Source: Gibbula magus (lineage: Eukaryota; Mollusca; Gastropoda; Trochida; Trochidae). Taken from it: a stretch of 64,000 nt of DNA. The notes below the pieces were generated by a model that searched no databases, was not told the origin of the DNA, and saw nothing but the letters and a program-made list of their open reading frames with translations. Where the stretch lies: contig OW388296.1 of the NCBI GenBank assembly GCA_936450465.1, forward strand, positions 13,265,867 to 13,329,866, given 5' to 3'. The position numbers and the translations under genes were made by a program. This document shows positions 35,507 through 48,811 of this stretch, one piece after another (position 1 is the first letter of the stretch; the number at the start of each line of letters is the position of its first letter).

Positions 35507-37990
35507 TCAACGTGCTCCTCCAACGCCAAAGCGAAGATCTTTCACCATCCGCAACATATCACCTGCAAGAATACCGAATAAAAACCCCACAACCACCACA
35601 ATCCACCAGGACACCCCGATAGTTGTGGAAGAAGGACGGTAGTCAGGAACACTTATCTTCTTCCTTATGGCTTGAGACGTCTTCTGTGGAACCACCTTCA
35701 GATGTTCCTTGAGTTCTTCTATGATGTTAAGGAACTGTTCATCAGTCACAGACAGGTTCAGGAGATGAGGGTTGGCGTTGAAGCAGGTTTGATTTATCTT
35801 ATCCGTCTCTGTGGTTGACCTTTCAGTTTCAGAGGAAGGTGAGTTAATGTTTGTGGAGGGAGCAGTGGCAGTGACCGTTGTCATTTCTGTTGATGTTTTT
35901 ACAGAAGTTGACTCTGAGGTTTTACCAGTTGATGATATTTCTGTTGTAACGGATGTTGATTCTTCAACACAAATATTGTCTTGCCATTCCTAAACATTGA
36001 AGAAAACAAATAAAGATGATAAATGAGGATATCAATATGGACAGTTAATCCCAAAAACAGAAAATCACTGCCCAAACGTTTTAGATATAAATGTAAGATT
36101 TTCTTGATTTAGAGTGCGAATCTGTCGACTGCCAATATCCTTCATATTATTCACTAAACATAACCTTTTAAAAACTTACAGCTTGTTTGGATTCGGTATT
36201 AAATAGTGTGTGATTTTGTTAAAATATCATGTTCATGGGATATAATTTATAATATATAGGAAATAAATTAAATATGTTATTGAATTATAGGAAAAATCAC
36301 GTAGGAAAAGGTTAAGTTAATTTGACTTACCGAGTTAATTTTATTCAACTTCATCCCGATCGATGTACAGTGGGCAAACTTTTTATTGGAATGTTGAATG
36401 TAAGGTGCGAACATTCCGTCAGTTTCTGGTAGATACAAAGTGTACAGTGCATTTGGTAGGAGAATATAACCAACAGAAAGGTCTGTCTTGTCAACTTCTA
36501 TCCATTGTGTTATATTGATTGGTTCATCGTTGAGCAGAATCGAGGTCCTGAATTGAGATTCCACAACAAGGATTAGGTACCCCTTCTTATCTGATGTTTC
36601 TGGAAATCGGAAGTTGTAGTGATGGAGCCACTGTCTTCTTGGAACCACAAGCATCATGCATTGATCAAGATCACCATTCCGAGTGACATATTTGGCCACA
36701 AGAACTGGCTTATCAGAAACGATTTTCACTACGTGAGTAGATGACAAATTAAGCCGAATCATATCTCCTTCCTTCTCTAGGAGATACGTTGTGTTTCCAA
36801 CAGTTACTGAAGTGCAGGGAGCACTTGCCAGGATGGTGTAGAGATCTGTGCCTGTTTTACCAGGAGAAGGAAGAGATGTGAAATGAGTCCCCCATGTGTC
36901 CACTGGTGGCATCTGCTCAGCAAGATGATCAGTTGCACTTCCAGAAGAGTACAGTTTAATTTTCCATTTTCCTGATATGACTGCAACAGGTTTGTTCGAT
37001 GATACAAATACACCTGTTAAGTCGTGGGTCATATTCAGTTGAAACACTTCATGTTCTTGAATGCTTAATAAAAGGTGTGACGGGTTTACATTTGTGACTC
37101 TATTATAATTGATTTCATAGTTAAAAGATGGGTCATCCCTGATTCGAAAATGTATGTTAACAACTGTTTCATTTTCTTTTGCAGTCACAGAAAACTGACT
37201 TTCCTTCCAATAACTCATGATGTAGTAATCAGTTCCATAATGCTCTACAGGTATCGCTATGTAAGAATCTGCTGAGAAGCTCTCTGTGTCGTGAACCATC
37301 ACGCTGATATCTTGGTCTGCTGAAACTTTCACAACTTTTTTAGACAAGCCAGTACCCTTGAGCTGAATGCTGTTATCCAGACAAACATATTCACTGGTGG
37401 CGTTGTTGATGATAACAGTAGTGTTGAAGTTGATTTCAGGGTCAAGACTGGTAACTTGTACATCAATATTATCATCCAGGATTGTTAGCAATGTCAGACA
37501 CTGGGGTTTTGGAGCGTTTGTTTTATGTACTTCATTCTCTTGAAACGTGATCAGAAATTCTTGTCCAAGTAAGGAAAATACTACTCCTTAAATGAAAGGA
37601 AAATATATTTCAGTGGAATAAAAAGTCTATATATTTATTTAACCCAACAAGTTAATGTCCATGGAATATTGAAGATGTATATATCCAATTAGTCAATTAA
37701 ATAACAAATTAGTTGATGTTGTTTATTTTGTTTATTATGACATAATATATTAAACAAATTATGTCATCTTTAAGTAAAATAATAAGTAAGTTGTCATTTT
37801 AAGTGAAGTCAACATTGAAATGTTATTATGAACAGCATATTCGGAGAAAAAACCCAAAACACCGATAATACATTGCAAAATGTATTATCTTCTAATAAAT
37901 AACCATACAGAAGTAAGACGCACAAATATAAAAGTACATACCCGAACTAACATGATACATGAGTAACATGCTGACAATTGAGCAAGCCAT
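35507..37990 (-). CDS. G4: IgGFc-binding-domain type I membrane protein, intact (595 aa)
   Basis: Exons on the minus strand are 37990-37942, 37586-36331 and 35989-35507. Exon 1 gives MACSIVSMLLMYHVSS and a phase 1 G|GTATGT donor. Exon 2 starts after TTTAAG and encodes the IgGFc-binding N-terminal domain (about residues 22-432), with VVKVSADQDISVMVHD, YYIMSYW, DHLAEQMPPVDTWG at 236-249 and Cys at 85, 274, 326 and 422; it ends TCG|GTAAGT in phase 0. Exon 3 (160 codons) starts EWQDNICVEE and holds a Ser/Thr-rich stalk to about residue 503, the juxtamembrane module with RKKISVPDYRPSS, a membrane helix (about 561-581) and a 14-residue tail with KDLRFG. Reading frame and all splice signals are intact. 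The two introns are 355 and 341 bp with no inserted elements, so this is the cleanest reference copy. Surface binding of immunoglobulin-like or mucus ligands is only an analogy to FCGBP. Confidence 0.94.
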
Positions 37991-38503
37991 TGTTCGTCTT
38001 CTCCAGAGAAAATGATACCAATACTGTTAGCTGCTACTCACCAACTCACACCAAAATGATATGATCAATTTTAATGATCTCGGCTTCAAGATAGCCATCC
38101 ATGCATGTCGTTTCTCGTTATTCGTGCTGTCATAAGAGGGAAAGCCCAGTTCAATATATCTATTTCCCCCTCTCACTTCTTGACTGTATTGGATAATTTA
38201 TTTTGATATACTATCAATTGGTGTACAACATACACTTTTGCATATGATATTCTTCGATGTTAAATTGTAATGTAATGAACTTAATGTATTAATTTTTTCT
38301 CCTTTAGTAACGGAAGTAATACTCAAAGTTACTGTGTTTAATCTGCTTTGCACTGCATGATAAAATACCTATAACATATTACTAAATTTCAATGAGGATT
38401 TGACACTCTCTGTGTAGTGTTTAACAATTTACTGTTTGGTTGATAAAAGTACATTGCCAAATAAGTCACTTAACAAGAATGATACTAAATCTATATACTC
38501 TTG

Positions 38504-38596
<93 letters not shown>

Positions 38597-38660
38597 CTGG
38601 TGTGGTCGCTGTACATCTCTAAGACAACAAGAATAGTTTTACACAAACACCGACAGTTTC
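37880..38660 (-). repeat. Duplicated 5' flank of G4
   Basis: Collinear with the G2 5' flank (22640-23310) and partly with 33890-34330. It contains the candidate promoter of G4. Conserved blocks just upstream of the signal exon include 'atgatatgatcaattt', 'caagatagccatccatgca' and a 'gttcaatatatctat' string. Confidence 0.75.
38506..38593. repeat. (AT)n microsatellite
   Basis: About 44 AT units, 516 bp upstream of the G4 start. The homologous G2 flank has no such tract, so it expanded after the duplication. Confidence 0.98.
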
Positions 38661-41606
38661 ATTTCATGCAAAGTTTGATTTAACGATTCTTATTTAATAA
38701 GATATCTCAAAGGGAGTAGTATTGTTGAATGCAAAAACAATAAATGTTCATACCTTTCATACAATCGAATAGACTGACGATCAAGATACATGTGTCCACT
38801 TTAAAGTCAAACAAACCTTGTAGGTACTTTAAAAGACATAACACGTGCTGGACCAGCAAGATGAACTTTGCCGGTGGAGAGGCCAACCCAGGCAATGACT
38901 CTTCACGGTGCATTGTTTGTCAGGTGAAAGTAATGGGTAGCCAGTTTCCGAGCAGAATTTTCTTTTTCAAAATTTGAAAGAAGTCTTGTGAGTCTACTTG
39001 CGGCTTGTTAAGCCAATTCGAGGTAGTGAGAGACCCAAGTGGACATGTGTCACAGTCAGGTGAGAACAGTCGAATTCCTCATTACAACTGTGCCCCCATA
39101 TCAATTTCCTTTCATCTTAACTTACCTTTCATTTACTGTCAATGTAATCCTACCCATCTTGTCCATGGTATGTTAGCTGCGCTTGTATTGTACTTTGTTG
39201 TCCTTAGTATATCATCTTGATATTGTATATCATTACCACCTCGACATCTTTTCTGTATATAAACTGTTAAACCTCCTCATTTTTCTGTATACTAAATCAA
39301 CATCTGTATCATACAAAACGCTTGTCTGAAATCAATCTCCTAGCAGATATTGTTTGACAGTTGATTTTGCAAAATTGGACAAGAAATGACTCACAATCCT
39401 GTGGGGGTCAACAATCTGTTAACAACACTATGCCATGACCTCATGAACATAATGATGTCACATTCCTATGACACCAAACAAAATGGTTATTTATCTTTAT
39501 AAATGAGATGGGTGAACATGGTTGATTCATTCAATGTCAACTTTTATGATTGGGTAAATCAATAATTGTCAAAAATGAAACATTAGTGAATTCACTGAAT
39601 GTTCATGTGTAATGTTCAATTGGTTCAATGCATGTCAATGAGTGTTAGATGTATAACTGAATGTTTATCTACAACGAAACGTAGTATTAATTGCAACAGA
39701 ATGGTTGTTGTTTTACGCAGAGCAGCCGCTACAAACAGCCCGTCACGACAGTAACACTGTGACGTCACAAGCCAATTTGCTTGCGTGGAACCATTGTTTT
39801 ATGACGTCAAATTATATCAGTCACTAGAACTTAGAATTGTACCAATATTTAAAAAAGGAAACAAGAGTGCTTTTTTCACCACTGCCAATCTACATTTCAC
39901 AATCTAATTCATCAAAATCAATTTATTTAACTTGATGCAACTGATCCATATGCAATGCAAGATTTCTTTATTCATCATTTTAGGGCAGAAAAAATAGCTT
40001 GGTGCAAGAAACGGGATATGTAGATCACTGGGAATCACCGAAGCAGTGTGTTTGCATATCATAAAAAACACTCCAGTGAATGATTGCATATAGTTTTCGT
40101 CCTTTTATGTGCATATTTTCCAGGTATACATTGATCCAACCAAAGGTTTATGGAACTCTCTTGGGCACGATTCATTACTTCACGCACACACCAGTAGAAG
40201 AAGAAATGTAAATTTGAATGTGAACTTGAGTTGATGCTGCATAGCAGAACTACATATATAAGATTCGGTGTACCTTAAGTTACATTAACTATAGTGTTTG
40301 AGGATATTAAGTAAGTGAGGCCAACGTCACTCCACTCAACAATCAGGAAAGACTTTAATGAATGTTTCTAAATATTTTACAGAAGAAAATAAAAATCGTA
40401 ATTTTGAAAAGATTGACCCCTGGTCACCTCAAAGAGCTGCCAAAACTGTAACTGTTTACTCTGAGGCATCAAATCAAAAGGAAACAAAAGACTAAACTGT
40501 CAGCTACATAATGCAAAACTGCAAAATTATCCGTTTAGTATTTTGCGGTGATACGATGCTTCAAAGTCATGCCAAATTACATGATATTTGCACTGAAATA
40601 CAAACGTCAGTGATCAAACGTTTGGTATGCGCTTCGAGCATGCAATGTGCATGGAGAAATGATAGAATAGATAGAGAAGATATTGAGGACAATTAATATG
40701 ACCTTTCTGTCATTCATTCAATTCATTTAAGTTATTATACTCTTGGTAAAAATGTTTGACACCCCTAAACAGAAAATGAATCTTAGCAAATTAAATGCAT
40801 GGACAATTAATATTGTTCGATATTATGGTATTTTCGAAATCAAATGGTAAAAACACATGATGTAAACTATATAATACTTGCCATGTATGTGTTGTGTGCG
40901 AATGAGACTCCATGAAAGATGTTTGTGTTTATTTGGATTCAGTATAACTTTTTTCAAAAGCAACTTTTCATGATTTATTAGAACCAAATGTGCCATTGCC
41001 AAAATCTCAAGACACAAGGAATGAACTCTTTTGAATAAATTGTTTTTTTCTTATATTCTTCCTTTTTGTTTTTTCAAAAGTACAAGTGGAGAAATAGCAA
41101 ATGCTCAAGGACACTGTTCGCAAAGAGACATCCAGTAGTAATATAACATGTTTTACCAAAACAATTATCGAAACTGACATCCTATGTTGTTTATATAACA
41201 TTTCATTCCTATAACTATCAGAGGGTCTCAACCATTATCACCATGAGTATATATTCAACATAACATTTGCATTAGCTAGATGACAAACACAGTTGGTCTC
41301 CAAGGGCAATATTCTCCACCGATATCAGCGTGTTAGAAAAGGTGATAGAAGTGTAAGATATAGATTATGGTAAGTATGTTGAGACTAAGACTATTTGAAA
41401 GGGAACTCAACATCATACACCAATTGATATAACACTCAATAAACTCCGAAGTTGAAAGAGAATGAAATAAAATTCGATATATTGAAATGTCCCCTCTCTT
41501 CATCGCATCAATGACTTCAAATCATTGTCATTGATCATAGCATATTGATGTGATCACGTGCACATCAGACAGTATTCATATGGTTTTTCTGTGGAGAAGA
41601 CGCACC
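38660..41606. other. Intergenic between G4 and G5 (divergent), no gene recognised
   Basis: G4 and G5 point away from each other across this stretch. Two CRE octamers lie at 39760 and 39802 in a GC-richer patch (about 39715-39815). 40380-40460 is similar, inverted, to 59812-59895. Short open frames, such as 38744-38977, have no recognisable domains. Confidence 0.5.
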
Positions 41607-44600
41607 ATGGTTTGTTCACTGTTCATCGTGCTACTTACGTATCAAGTTAACATGGGTATGTACTTTTAAATTTGTAAATCATATTTGATAGTGATTTGAA
41701 AGGAAATAGAACTATTTTTTTATATGTGCTATATAAACTCATGGGCAAGAAACGCTGGTTTTACAAATGTTTACAAAATTTATATCCAAACCATGAACAA
41801 TGTTTCGATACGATATCAAAAGCATTCTCACAAAATCACCAACCATTTGTGAATGTTCGAGGCGGATCTGCAGTGAATTACGTCTCGAAAATGTATAGGC
41901 AGCATCTGTGCTAGAATTAAGTATAGATTGTGTACTGAAAGCTTCCTTAGCATTGCATCGTTAAGACTGGTATCTGCATAAACTGAACCCATATAAACGA
42001 TTTCTCACTGTCACTTCATCGGTGAGAGATGATTTTCAAAACAGCGTCAGCAGATGGACAGCAACCGGACGTCATCGCCATGTTCGTTGCAAGCTTATCT
42101 ACCCTTGACGGTAAAGACCTTGACCTGGTTATATGTTGTACCCTCAACTCTAACGTCTATATCAACGAAGTTATGACACCAGTCACCAAGTTCTCCCGCT
42201 CTGCAGAACAATAGAGTACCTCTGAGACCATTTTGAGAGACCACTGAGGCAGACGTTGACGCAGGCACTGAACATCAGCAAGTCATCATAAGGAGACTGC
42301 TAACGTCAATACGACGTCGTGTCAAGGAGTGCATACGTGCTAGGAATAGGCCGCACACTCGATATATATCGACGATTACATTGGACTTTAAGCTGAATTA
42401 TTGTTTGACAACAATAAAAGAAATATAATTGAATTATGGAACTTCTCTTACAAAAATAATCATAATTTATTAACTTATCATAATATGGCAGTTAGATTGT
42501 TTTCAACCTGATGCAAAGTGTTATTTCTCTAAAGTAAAATCTTATCTGTTCACATACAATTTCACATGTTTTTAATTCAAGAAAATATGAAGCCAGCGTT
42601 TCATTTGCTCATGAGATCCTATTATTTAAAATGTCAATAACATTGATTTGTGTTTTTCAACTATATTTATAACCACATGCAAAAGAAACGTCCCAATATT
42701 TTTAAGAGAGTATAAAATGAAATATTGCTGTTGAAAAAGTAGATTTTGAATGTATGTGATAGACACATGTTGTATAAAGAAGTACTCACACTTTCATACC
42801 TCAGAGTATGCTACCCCTATTTCTATGTCTGTTCAAATACACTTGGGGTACTTAAATCGCTTTGCCAGATGTTTTTTGGCCACAATATTTGGTATTAAAT
42901 TTAAAAAAAAAATAGTAGAAATTTAATTAATAACAGATGCCGTTGACATAAATAAACTTATTTGATTTAAATTTGTTGATGCATCATTACTGTATGACGT
43001 CACAAAACAAGCAAACAATGGCTTTTTGACGCTCTTATCTTGTCTAAACCCAATACCAAAAGAAACTTTGCACCCATCTTCTTGTCTTAATAAATCACAT
43101 AATAGGCAACGATTGGATTTGGGTTTTTAAGTATTGTAATAATTATTAAATTTTACATTCGATGTATGAAAATATTCATTTCAAAAGTTTATTTAAATAA
43201 ACATACGAGGGGTATCAAAATGTGTTTGATCAATTCGTCTGTGATTCGGTGGTGGTCTCGTAATCGGTGGTCTTTGCTAATGGGTAATATCAACGGACTT
43301 TTAACATCAAAAACTGTTTCAGTAGTGCGTTTGTCGCTTAACATGTGTGTCTTGTCAAAATTAAAAGTTTAATTTTTAATTTTTAAAAAATTTCATTTTT
43401 TGTAAAAAAATTAAAAACTTCTGGAAAAAATATTTGACTGATGACAATACGCCATTACTTTTCAGTTTTAGTGTACGAGGTCCAAAACTTGAAATATTTG
43501 TAATTGAAAAATATACATATGATAAAATCAACTGAGATGCAAAGTTTCTTTTGGTATTGGGTGTCGTTAAAGGGATTCTCAGAAATATGAACAGATATTG
43601 TTTTGGCACTCATATTTAGTATAGTTGGGGTAAAGACATGATGTAATGTCAGCCGTATTTACTGTCCGTGGTTTAAACTATCTTGTATTTTGTATTGGGA
43701 CGTTTCTCTTGAACGTGAGTTTAGTTTTACATACATACAGTTTGCTAGATATGATAGGTTTTTATCTAAAAAAGTGCGAAAAGTATTGATGCTATTCAAA
43801 AGGGCAAACAGATTGATTTATCATTGTTGAGATTAGGACGTTACTAATTCATGGACACAGTGTCTCAGAACTATGACTGAGTCGACTTCTATGGAGGTTT
43901 CAGTGACTCTAGGGCCTCCATTATCTTCAATCCATCTCTCTGGCGTTTCAGTTGTACGTCTAAATGCTCCGAAACGTCTTGCACAGACTGTTCTCTTACC
44001 TCATAGTACGCTCCACTCGATTTTTACTCTGTTGCATATGGAGAATGTGTTCCGCTTCTCACAAAATCCGTTGGAAACGTCCTTAGTCCTATCAAACATC
44101 ATTTTACATTTGCAAACGACTTCTGTCTTATAAGATATATATAGAATACTAAACGACGTCCCGTTTGATAACATGTTTATGAAACAAGTGAATGGTTTGG
44201 TATTTTAACGAGCGAAAGCGACAAATTCGTTACCCGCTATTGCAGTCGCGCGGCTTAAATTGTGACGTCAACCATAAACGACTATGACATCACGTGCCGA
44301 ATTTGATGTTACAGCAGCACGCAGTGGTATCACACATGCGTGTAGCCTTCTCATTGTTATCTAATGAGGTATCTCACCACGGTTGAGTAATAAATATAAA
44401 ATACTACACGACGTCCCATTTGATAACATGTTCATGAAACGAGTGAATGGTTTGGTATTTTAACGAGCGAAAGTGAGTTAAATACCGAAGCCATTCACGA
44501 GTTTCATAAACATGTCACCAAACGGGACCGAGTTTAGTATTTTATTTATTACTAAATGATGTAAATAGAACTGAATTGCAAGAAAAATGGTTTTTAGTGA

Positions 44601-47600
44601 CGCTCACTTGCAAATAGGTCAACTAGTAGTGCAGTCACGCGGCTAACATTGTGACGTCAACCAAAAACGACTATGACGTCACGCGCCGATTATGGCGTTA
44701 CGGCAGCATGCGGTGGTATCACACATGTGTGTAACCAACTCATTGTTATCTAATGAGTGATCTCATCACCGTTGAGTAATGAACATGTGGTTCTGGTCAT
44801 CTCGACGTTTACAGGAACAGCTGGATCTTTTGAAACAAGGTCGCTGATTACTCATGATGCATTTATTCTAACGTCGTATATATAGGATAGCATATGCTAT
44901 TTTCATATTTTTGTCAGCACCAAAGTCAACAGTTGGGCTATAATGAAAATGATTATAAATCATGTATTGAATTCTTTGGTTATTAATACATACCCAGTTC
45001 ATCGTGTCATTGAAATACATAAGACCTGTTAATCTCTTTCAAGGTGGAGTAATGGCAATACTTGGAAAGGAATTCTTGATCACATATCAAGAGAATGAAG
45101 TCCAAATATCAAAATCTCCAGAATCGCAGTGTCTAACATTGACGACAATCCTGGATGATAATATTGCTGTACAAGTCACCAGTCTTGACCCTGAAATCAA
45201 CTTCATCACTACTGTTATCATCAACAACGCCACCAGTAAATACGTCTGTCTTGATAACAGTATTCAGCTGAAGGGTACTGGCTTGTCTAAAAAGGTTGTG
45301 AGAGTTTCAGCAGACAAGAATATCAGCGTGATGGTTCATGACATTGAGATTCATTCCACTGATTCCTACGTAGCAAATCCTGTAGAGAAATATGGAAGTT
45401 ATTTCTACATCATGAGTTATTGGAAGAAAAGTCAGTTTTCTGTGACTGCAAAAGAAAACGATACAACTGTGAACATCGACTTTCAAATAAAGGATATCAC
45501 ACCTCTGAATTATGAAATGGTGTACAGTGGCATTACATTTGTAAACCCGTCACATCTTGTATTGAGCATGCAAGAACATGAAGTGTATCAACTGAACATG
45601 GCCCACGACCTGACAGGTGTATTTGTATCATCGAACAAACCTGTTGCAGTCATATCAGGAATGAGAAAAATTAAACTATACTCACCTCGAAGTGAAACGG
45701 ATCATTTTGTGGACCAGATGCCACCAGTGGACACATGGGGAACACATTTCACATCTGTTCCTTCTCCTGGTAAAACAGGCACAGATCTCTACACCATCCT
45801 GGCAAGTGGTCCGTGCACTTCAGTAAATGTTGGAAACACAACTTATCTGCTTGAGAATGAAGGAGATATGATTCGGCTCAATTTGTCATCTACACATGCA
45901 CTTGAAATCCTTTCTGATAAGCCAGTTCTTGTGACCAAATATGTCATTCAGTATGGTGAACTTAATCAATGCATGATGTTAATTGTTCCACGAAGACAGT
46001 GGCTCCAACACAACAGCTTTCGATTTCCTGAAACATCAGATAAGGGTGGATATCTCATCCTCGTTTTGGAATCTCAATTCAAAACATCAATTCTGCTCAA
46101 TGAGAAACCAATCAACATACCACAATGGATAGAGGTTGACAATACAAATCTCTCTGTTGGTTATATTCTCCTACCTAATGCACTGTACACTTTGTATCTA
46201 CCAGAAACTGACGGATATTTCGCAGCTTACATTCAACATTCCCAGAAAAAGTTTGCCTACTGCACATCCACCGGGATGAAGCTGGATAAAATAAACTCGG
46301 TAAGTGAAATTTTAAGTCTATTTTTTAAGGATATGTTGAATTTGAGATATAACATCGTTTGTCTGTAATTGTCCCCATTTCCCCCATGCATGTCCTTTCA
46401 TACAATAATGTAAATGAGGTTTGTAATTTATATTTTGCCGTAATTGATTCACATTTGTGTTAAAATTGAAATTCATTGGTACGTTTTCACGACAAACGGA
46501 CTACAACATCGCGGTAATGCCTCGTTTACACTAGACCACGATTAGGCCACGATTACACCGATCTGATACAAACCAATTATCGCAGTAGATCTTTATGATC
46601 GTGCCACTTTTTATTTATTTTTTCGTTTTTGAACGTTCTGTTACGTTTTGATACGTTGCAATTCGACCTAGTACGCATTAGTACGAGTTAATATCCGACG
46701 TGTTGCCCTTCAGAGAAGATGTGTTACGAATGCTTGACGATCTATAGCGACCGTTTACGATCATTATGATTCCATCATACGATCTGTTGCGATTTCTCGC
46801 GCTTTGATACGTTCACAACGATCTGTTGCCTTTTGTTGCCTTTTATGTGACGATTACGAGCTTGAATTACACGATTAGTTCTATTGGTATAAGAAGTACA
46901 TGTTATTTATGTAGTGTGTCACTTCATTCAGCGAGTTCTCTTTCTGAGTGTCAGTGAAGTCTGTGTTGACTCTCTTCTTTTTGGCAGGACGAGGTTCATT
47001 TTGATTGACAGTCTCAACTGTCTCAACTGCGACAGCATTGTCTGAATTGGTAACTCTTTTCTATGGTGCCTAGGTTAGAAGATGCATCGTTCTCATGCTT
47101 TCGGGAAGCGTTGGCAATTTTGGAGCCCTTTCCCTTGCCCTTTGCTTTTTTTGGTCCCATGATGTGTCTTGAATGACGATACTTGTAATGCCACTGACAG
47201 ATCACAATGGTTGTCGCCTGGCAGCATGAGACAATTTATAGGGAAAATCCCAACGCAACAGAACATAGTGCAAAACTTGAGAGCGGTATATATCGTGACA
47301 GAGCGTAACAGAGCGTAACAGAGCGAGGTACAGCGTGGTAGAGCGTGAACGGTATTCGCAGTACAGCTTGCTTAAACGTCCGTAAACATGCCTTTAATGT
47401 AGAAAACGTGTCACAATGCAGGAGATCGTAAAACAATCGAAATAGAGCGCAATACATGTTGTTAGAATCGTGGGGACATTTGAAGTAACATCTTACATGA
47501 TGTGTTACGATAAGCCCGATAAGTTCCATTGCGCTTTTGTGCGCTCTAATACGCTCTAATGCACTCTGTCCCGATGATAACGCTCTACTACGCCCTACCA

Positions 47601-48811
47601 CGTTCTGAAACGATCACTAAAAAAATCGGCATGATCGTGGCAAAATATTAAACATGTTTAATATTTGGACATGATTATAGAGATGCCTCACGATCATTGA
47701 GATCCATTGCGATCACCACGATTTCTATCTACGCTCCCCCACGCTTCATAAGTTGAGTTGCGATTTAAAAAAAATAATTTGAATCGTGGCCATCGTGGCC
47801 TAATCGTGGTCTAGTGTAAACGAGGCATAATATCAGTCAAAAGCTCATCCTCCCATTAGTGTCTCATTAACCTTGCTCAAGAAATGATATAAATTAATAT
47901 TGTTTCTACCCCGGTCAGGGATTCCGTGGGTATATTGTTTTTCACCTGTTCAGCTGTCTGTCTGTCCATTTGTCTGAAAAACTTTTACATTCGTCAAAAC
48001 CTTTGCATGATTAGTGATAGTCCCTTCGTTATGTCCAAGTGAAATATTTCTATGCATTTTTAGGCATCATTTTCCTAATGTTGGGTAAATATTTGATAGC
48101 TTCATTTCGCAGTGCACGAAATTCAACTGCGGAAAAAACCCACCACATCCCCTTCTCACTCCATTGAACTGAAGAACATCTGTAACTGAACTGACGTCAA
48201 TCTAAGTGAATAATGAAGCTTGCTATTCAGAATTCACAACTAAGTTTATTTTGATGTATATCATTATTGTACTGTATGTTTTTAATAATCATTTCTATGC
48301 TGATGCCCAGGGGTGGACTCACACTGAGAGCAACACCCCTTGTACAACAACCTCAGCCTCAACAGCGGACAGTTACACCGAAGAAGCCACTCTTTACTAC
48401 ACTGATACAACTGTCGAGCCCTCTTTGGAATCAATAACTTCAGACTATACAACGGATTATGTGATAGTCGAGACTAGTGAGACGATGGCCACTGATTCTA
48501 GTTCGATGCGACTTGATAATGAAACCTGCTTCACTACCAACCCTCAGCTCCTTAACCTGTCTGTGACTGATGCAGAGTTCCTCAAAATCATAGAAGAACT
48601 TCAGCAACATCTGAAGGTGGTTCCACAGAATACCTCTAAAGCAAGAAGAAAGAAGATAAGTGTTCCTGACTACCGTCATTCGTCAACAACTATCGGGATG
48701 TCTTTGTGGATTGTGGTCCTTGTTGTCTTAATGATGGGAACTTTACTTTCAGATACCATACAAATTATAAGGGATGTTCGATTTGGAACCAGTAAACCCA
48801 CACAATACTGA
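41607..48811 (+). CDS. G5: IgGFc-binding-domain type I membrane protein, intact (601 aa)
   Basis: Exons are 41607-41655, 45044-46299 and 48311-48811. Exon 1 gives MVCSLFIVLLTYQVNM with a phase 1 G|GTATGT donor. Exon 2 follows TTTCAAG and reads GGVMAILGKEFLITYQENE, then a complete IgGFc-binding N-terminal domain with VVRVSADKNISVMVHD, FYIMSYW and DHFVDQMPPVDTWG; it ends TCG|GTAAGT. Exon 3 starts GWTHTESNTPC after TGCCCAG and holds an acidic Thr/Ser-rich stalk, the juxtamembrane module (here the most divergent: TDAEFLKIIEELQQH and ARRKKISVPDYRHSS), a membrane helix (about 564-584) and a tail with RDVRFG. The gene spans 7.2 kb because both introns (3388 and 2011 bp) have taken in transposable elements. 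No frame damage is seen. Confidence 0.92.
41656..45043 (+). other. Intron 1 of G5
   Basis: A 3.4-kb intron, against about 355 bp in G4 and G6. It contains a CRE octamer at 42995, GC-richer pieces at 42030-42340 and 43860-44130 with open frames that lack recognisable domains, and a duplicated foldback element (44140-44790). Confidence 0.8.
44140..44790. mobile_element. Duplicated foldback/CRE element in G5 intron 1
   Basis: Two partial units. 44148-44218 and 44402-44472 both read 'acgacgtccc.tttgataaca' and 'gtgaatggtttggtatttta', and the second is closed by an inverted arm to about 44540. 44242-44390 and 44631-44785 both contain 'gtgacgtcaacc', 'cgactatgac' and 'gcggtggtatcacacatg'-like strings. 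Three TGACGTCA octamers are present (44263, 44652, 44674). The layout suggests one element inserted next to or within another, or an internal duplication. Confidence 0.8.
46518..47827. mobile_element. 1.3-kb TIR transposon in G5 intron 2 (PIF/Harbinger-like ends)
   Basis: The first and last 36 bp are perfect inverted repeats, beginning TGCCTCGTTTACACTAGACC. TAA flanks both ends (46515-46517 and 47828-47830). A 3-bp TAA/TWA duplication is characteristic of PIF/Harbinger elements. The interior has no intact transposase. It is rich in short related strings such as 'gagcgtaacagagcgta' and 'acgatctgttgc'. A small basic open frame on the minus strand (47205-47023, MGPKKAKGKGKGSK) may be a relic of an accessory protein. 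Intact ends suggest recent activity. Confidence 0.85.

Noticed and set aside
36331..37586. Secreted FCGBP-like protein with VWD repeats
   Set aside because: The donor at the end of exon 2 joins in frame to the stalk and helix exon 341 bp away, and no VWD, TIL or C8 domains occur in the window.
42029..42214. Possible exon in G5 intron 1
   Set aside because: Balanced composition but no recognisable domain or matching exons nearby; more likely transposon debris.
43873..44133. Possible coding exon on either strand in G5 intron 1
   Set aside because: Readable frames on both strands with no domain and no matching splice signals.
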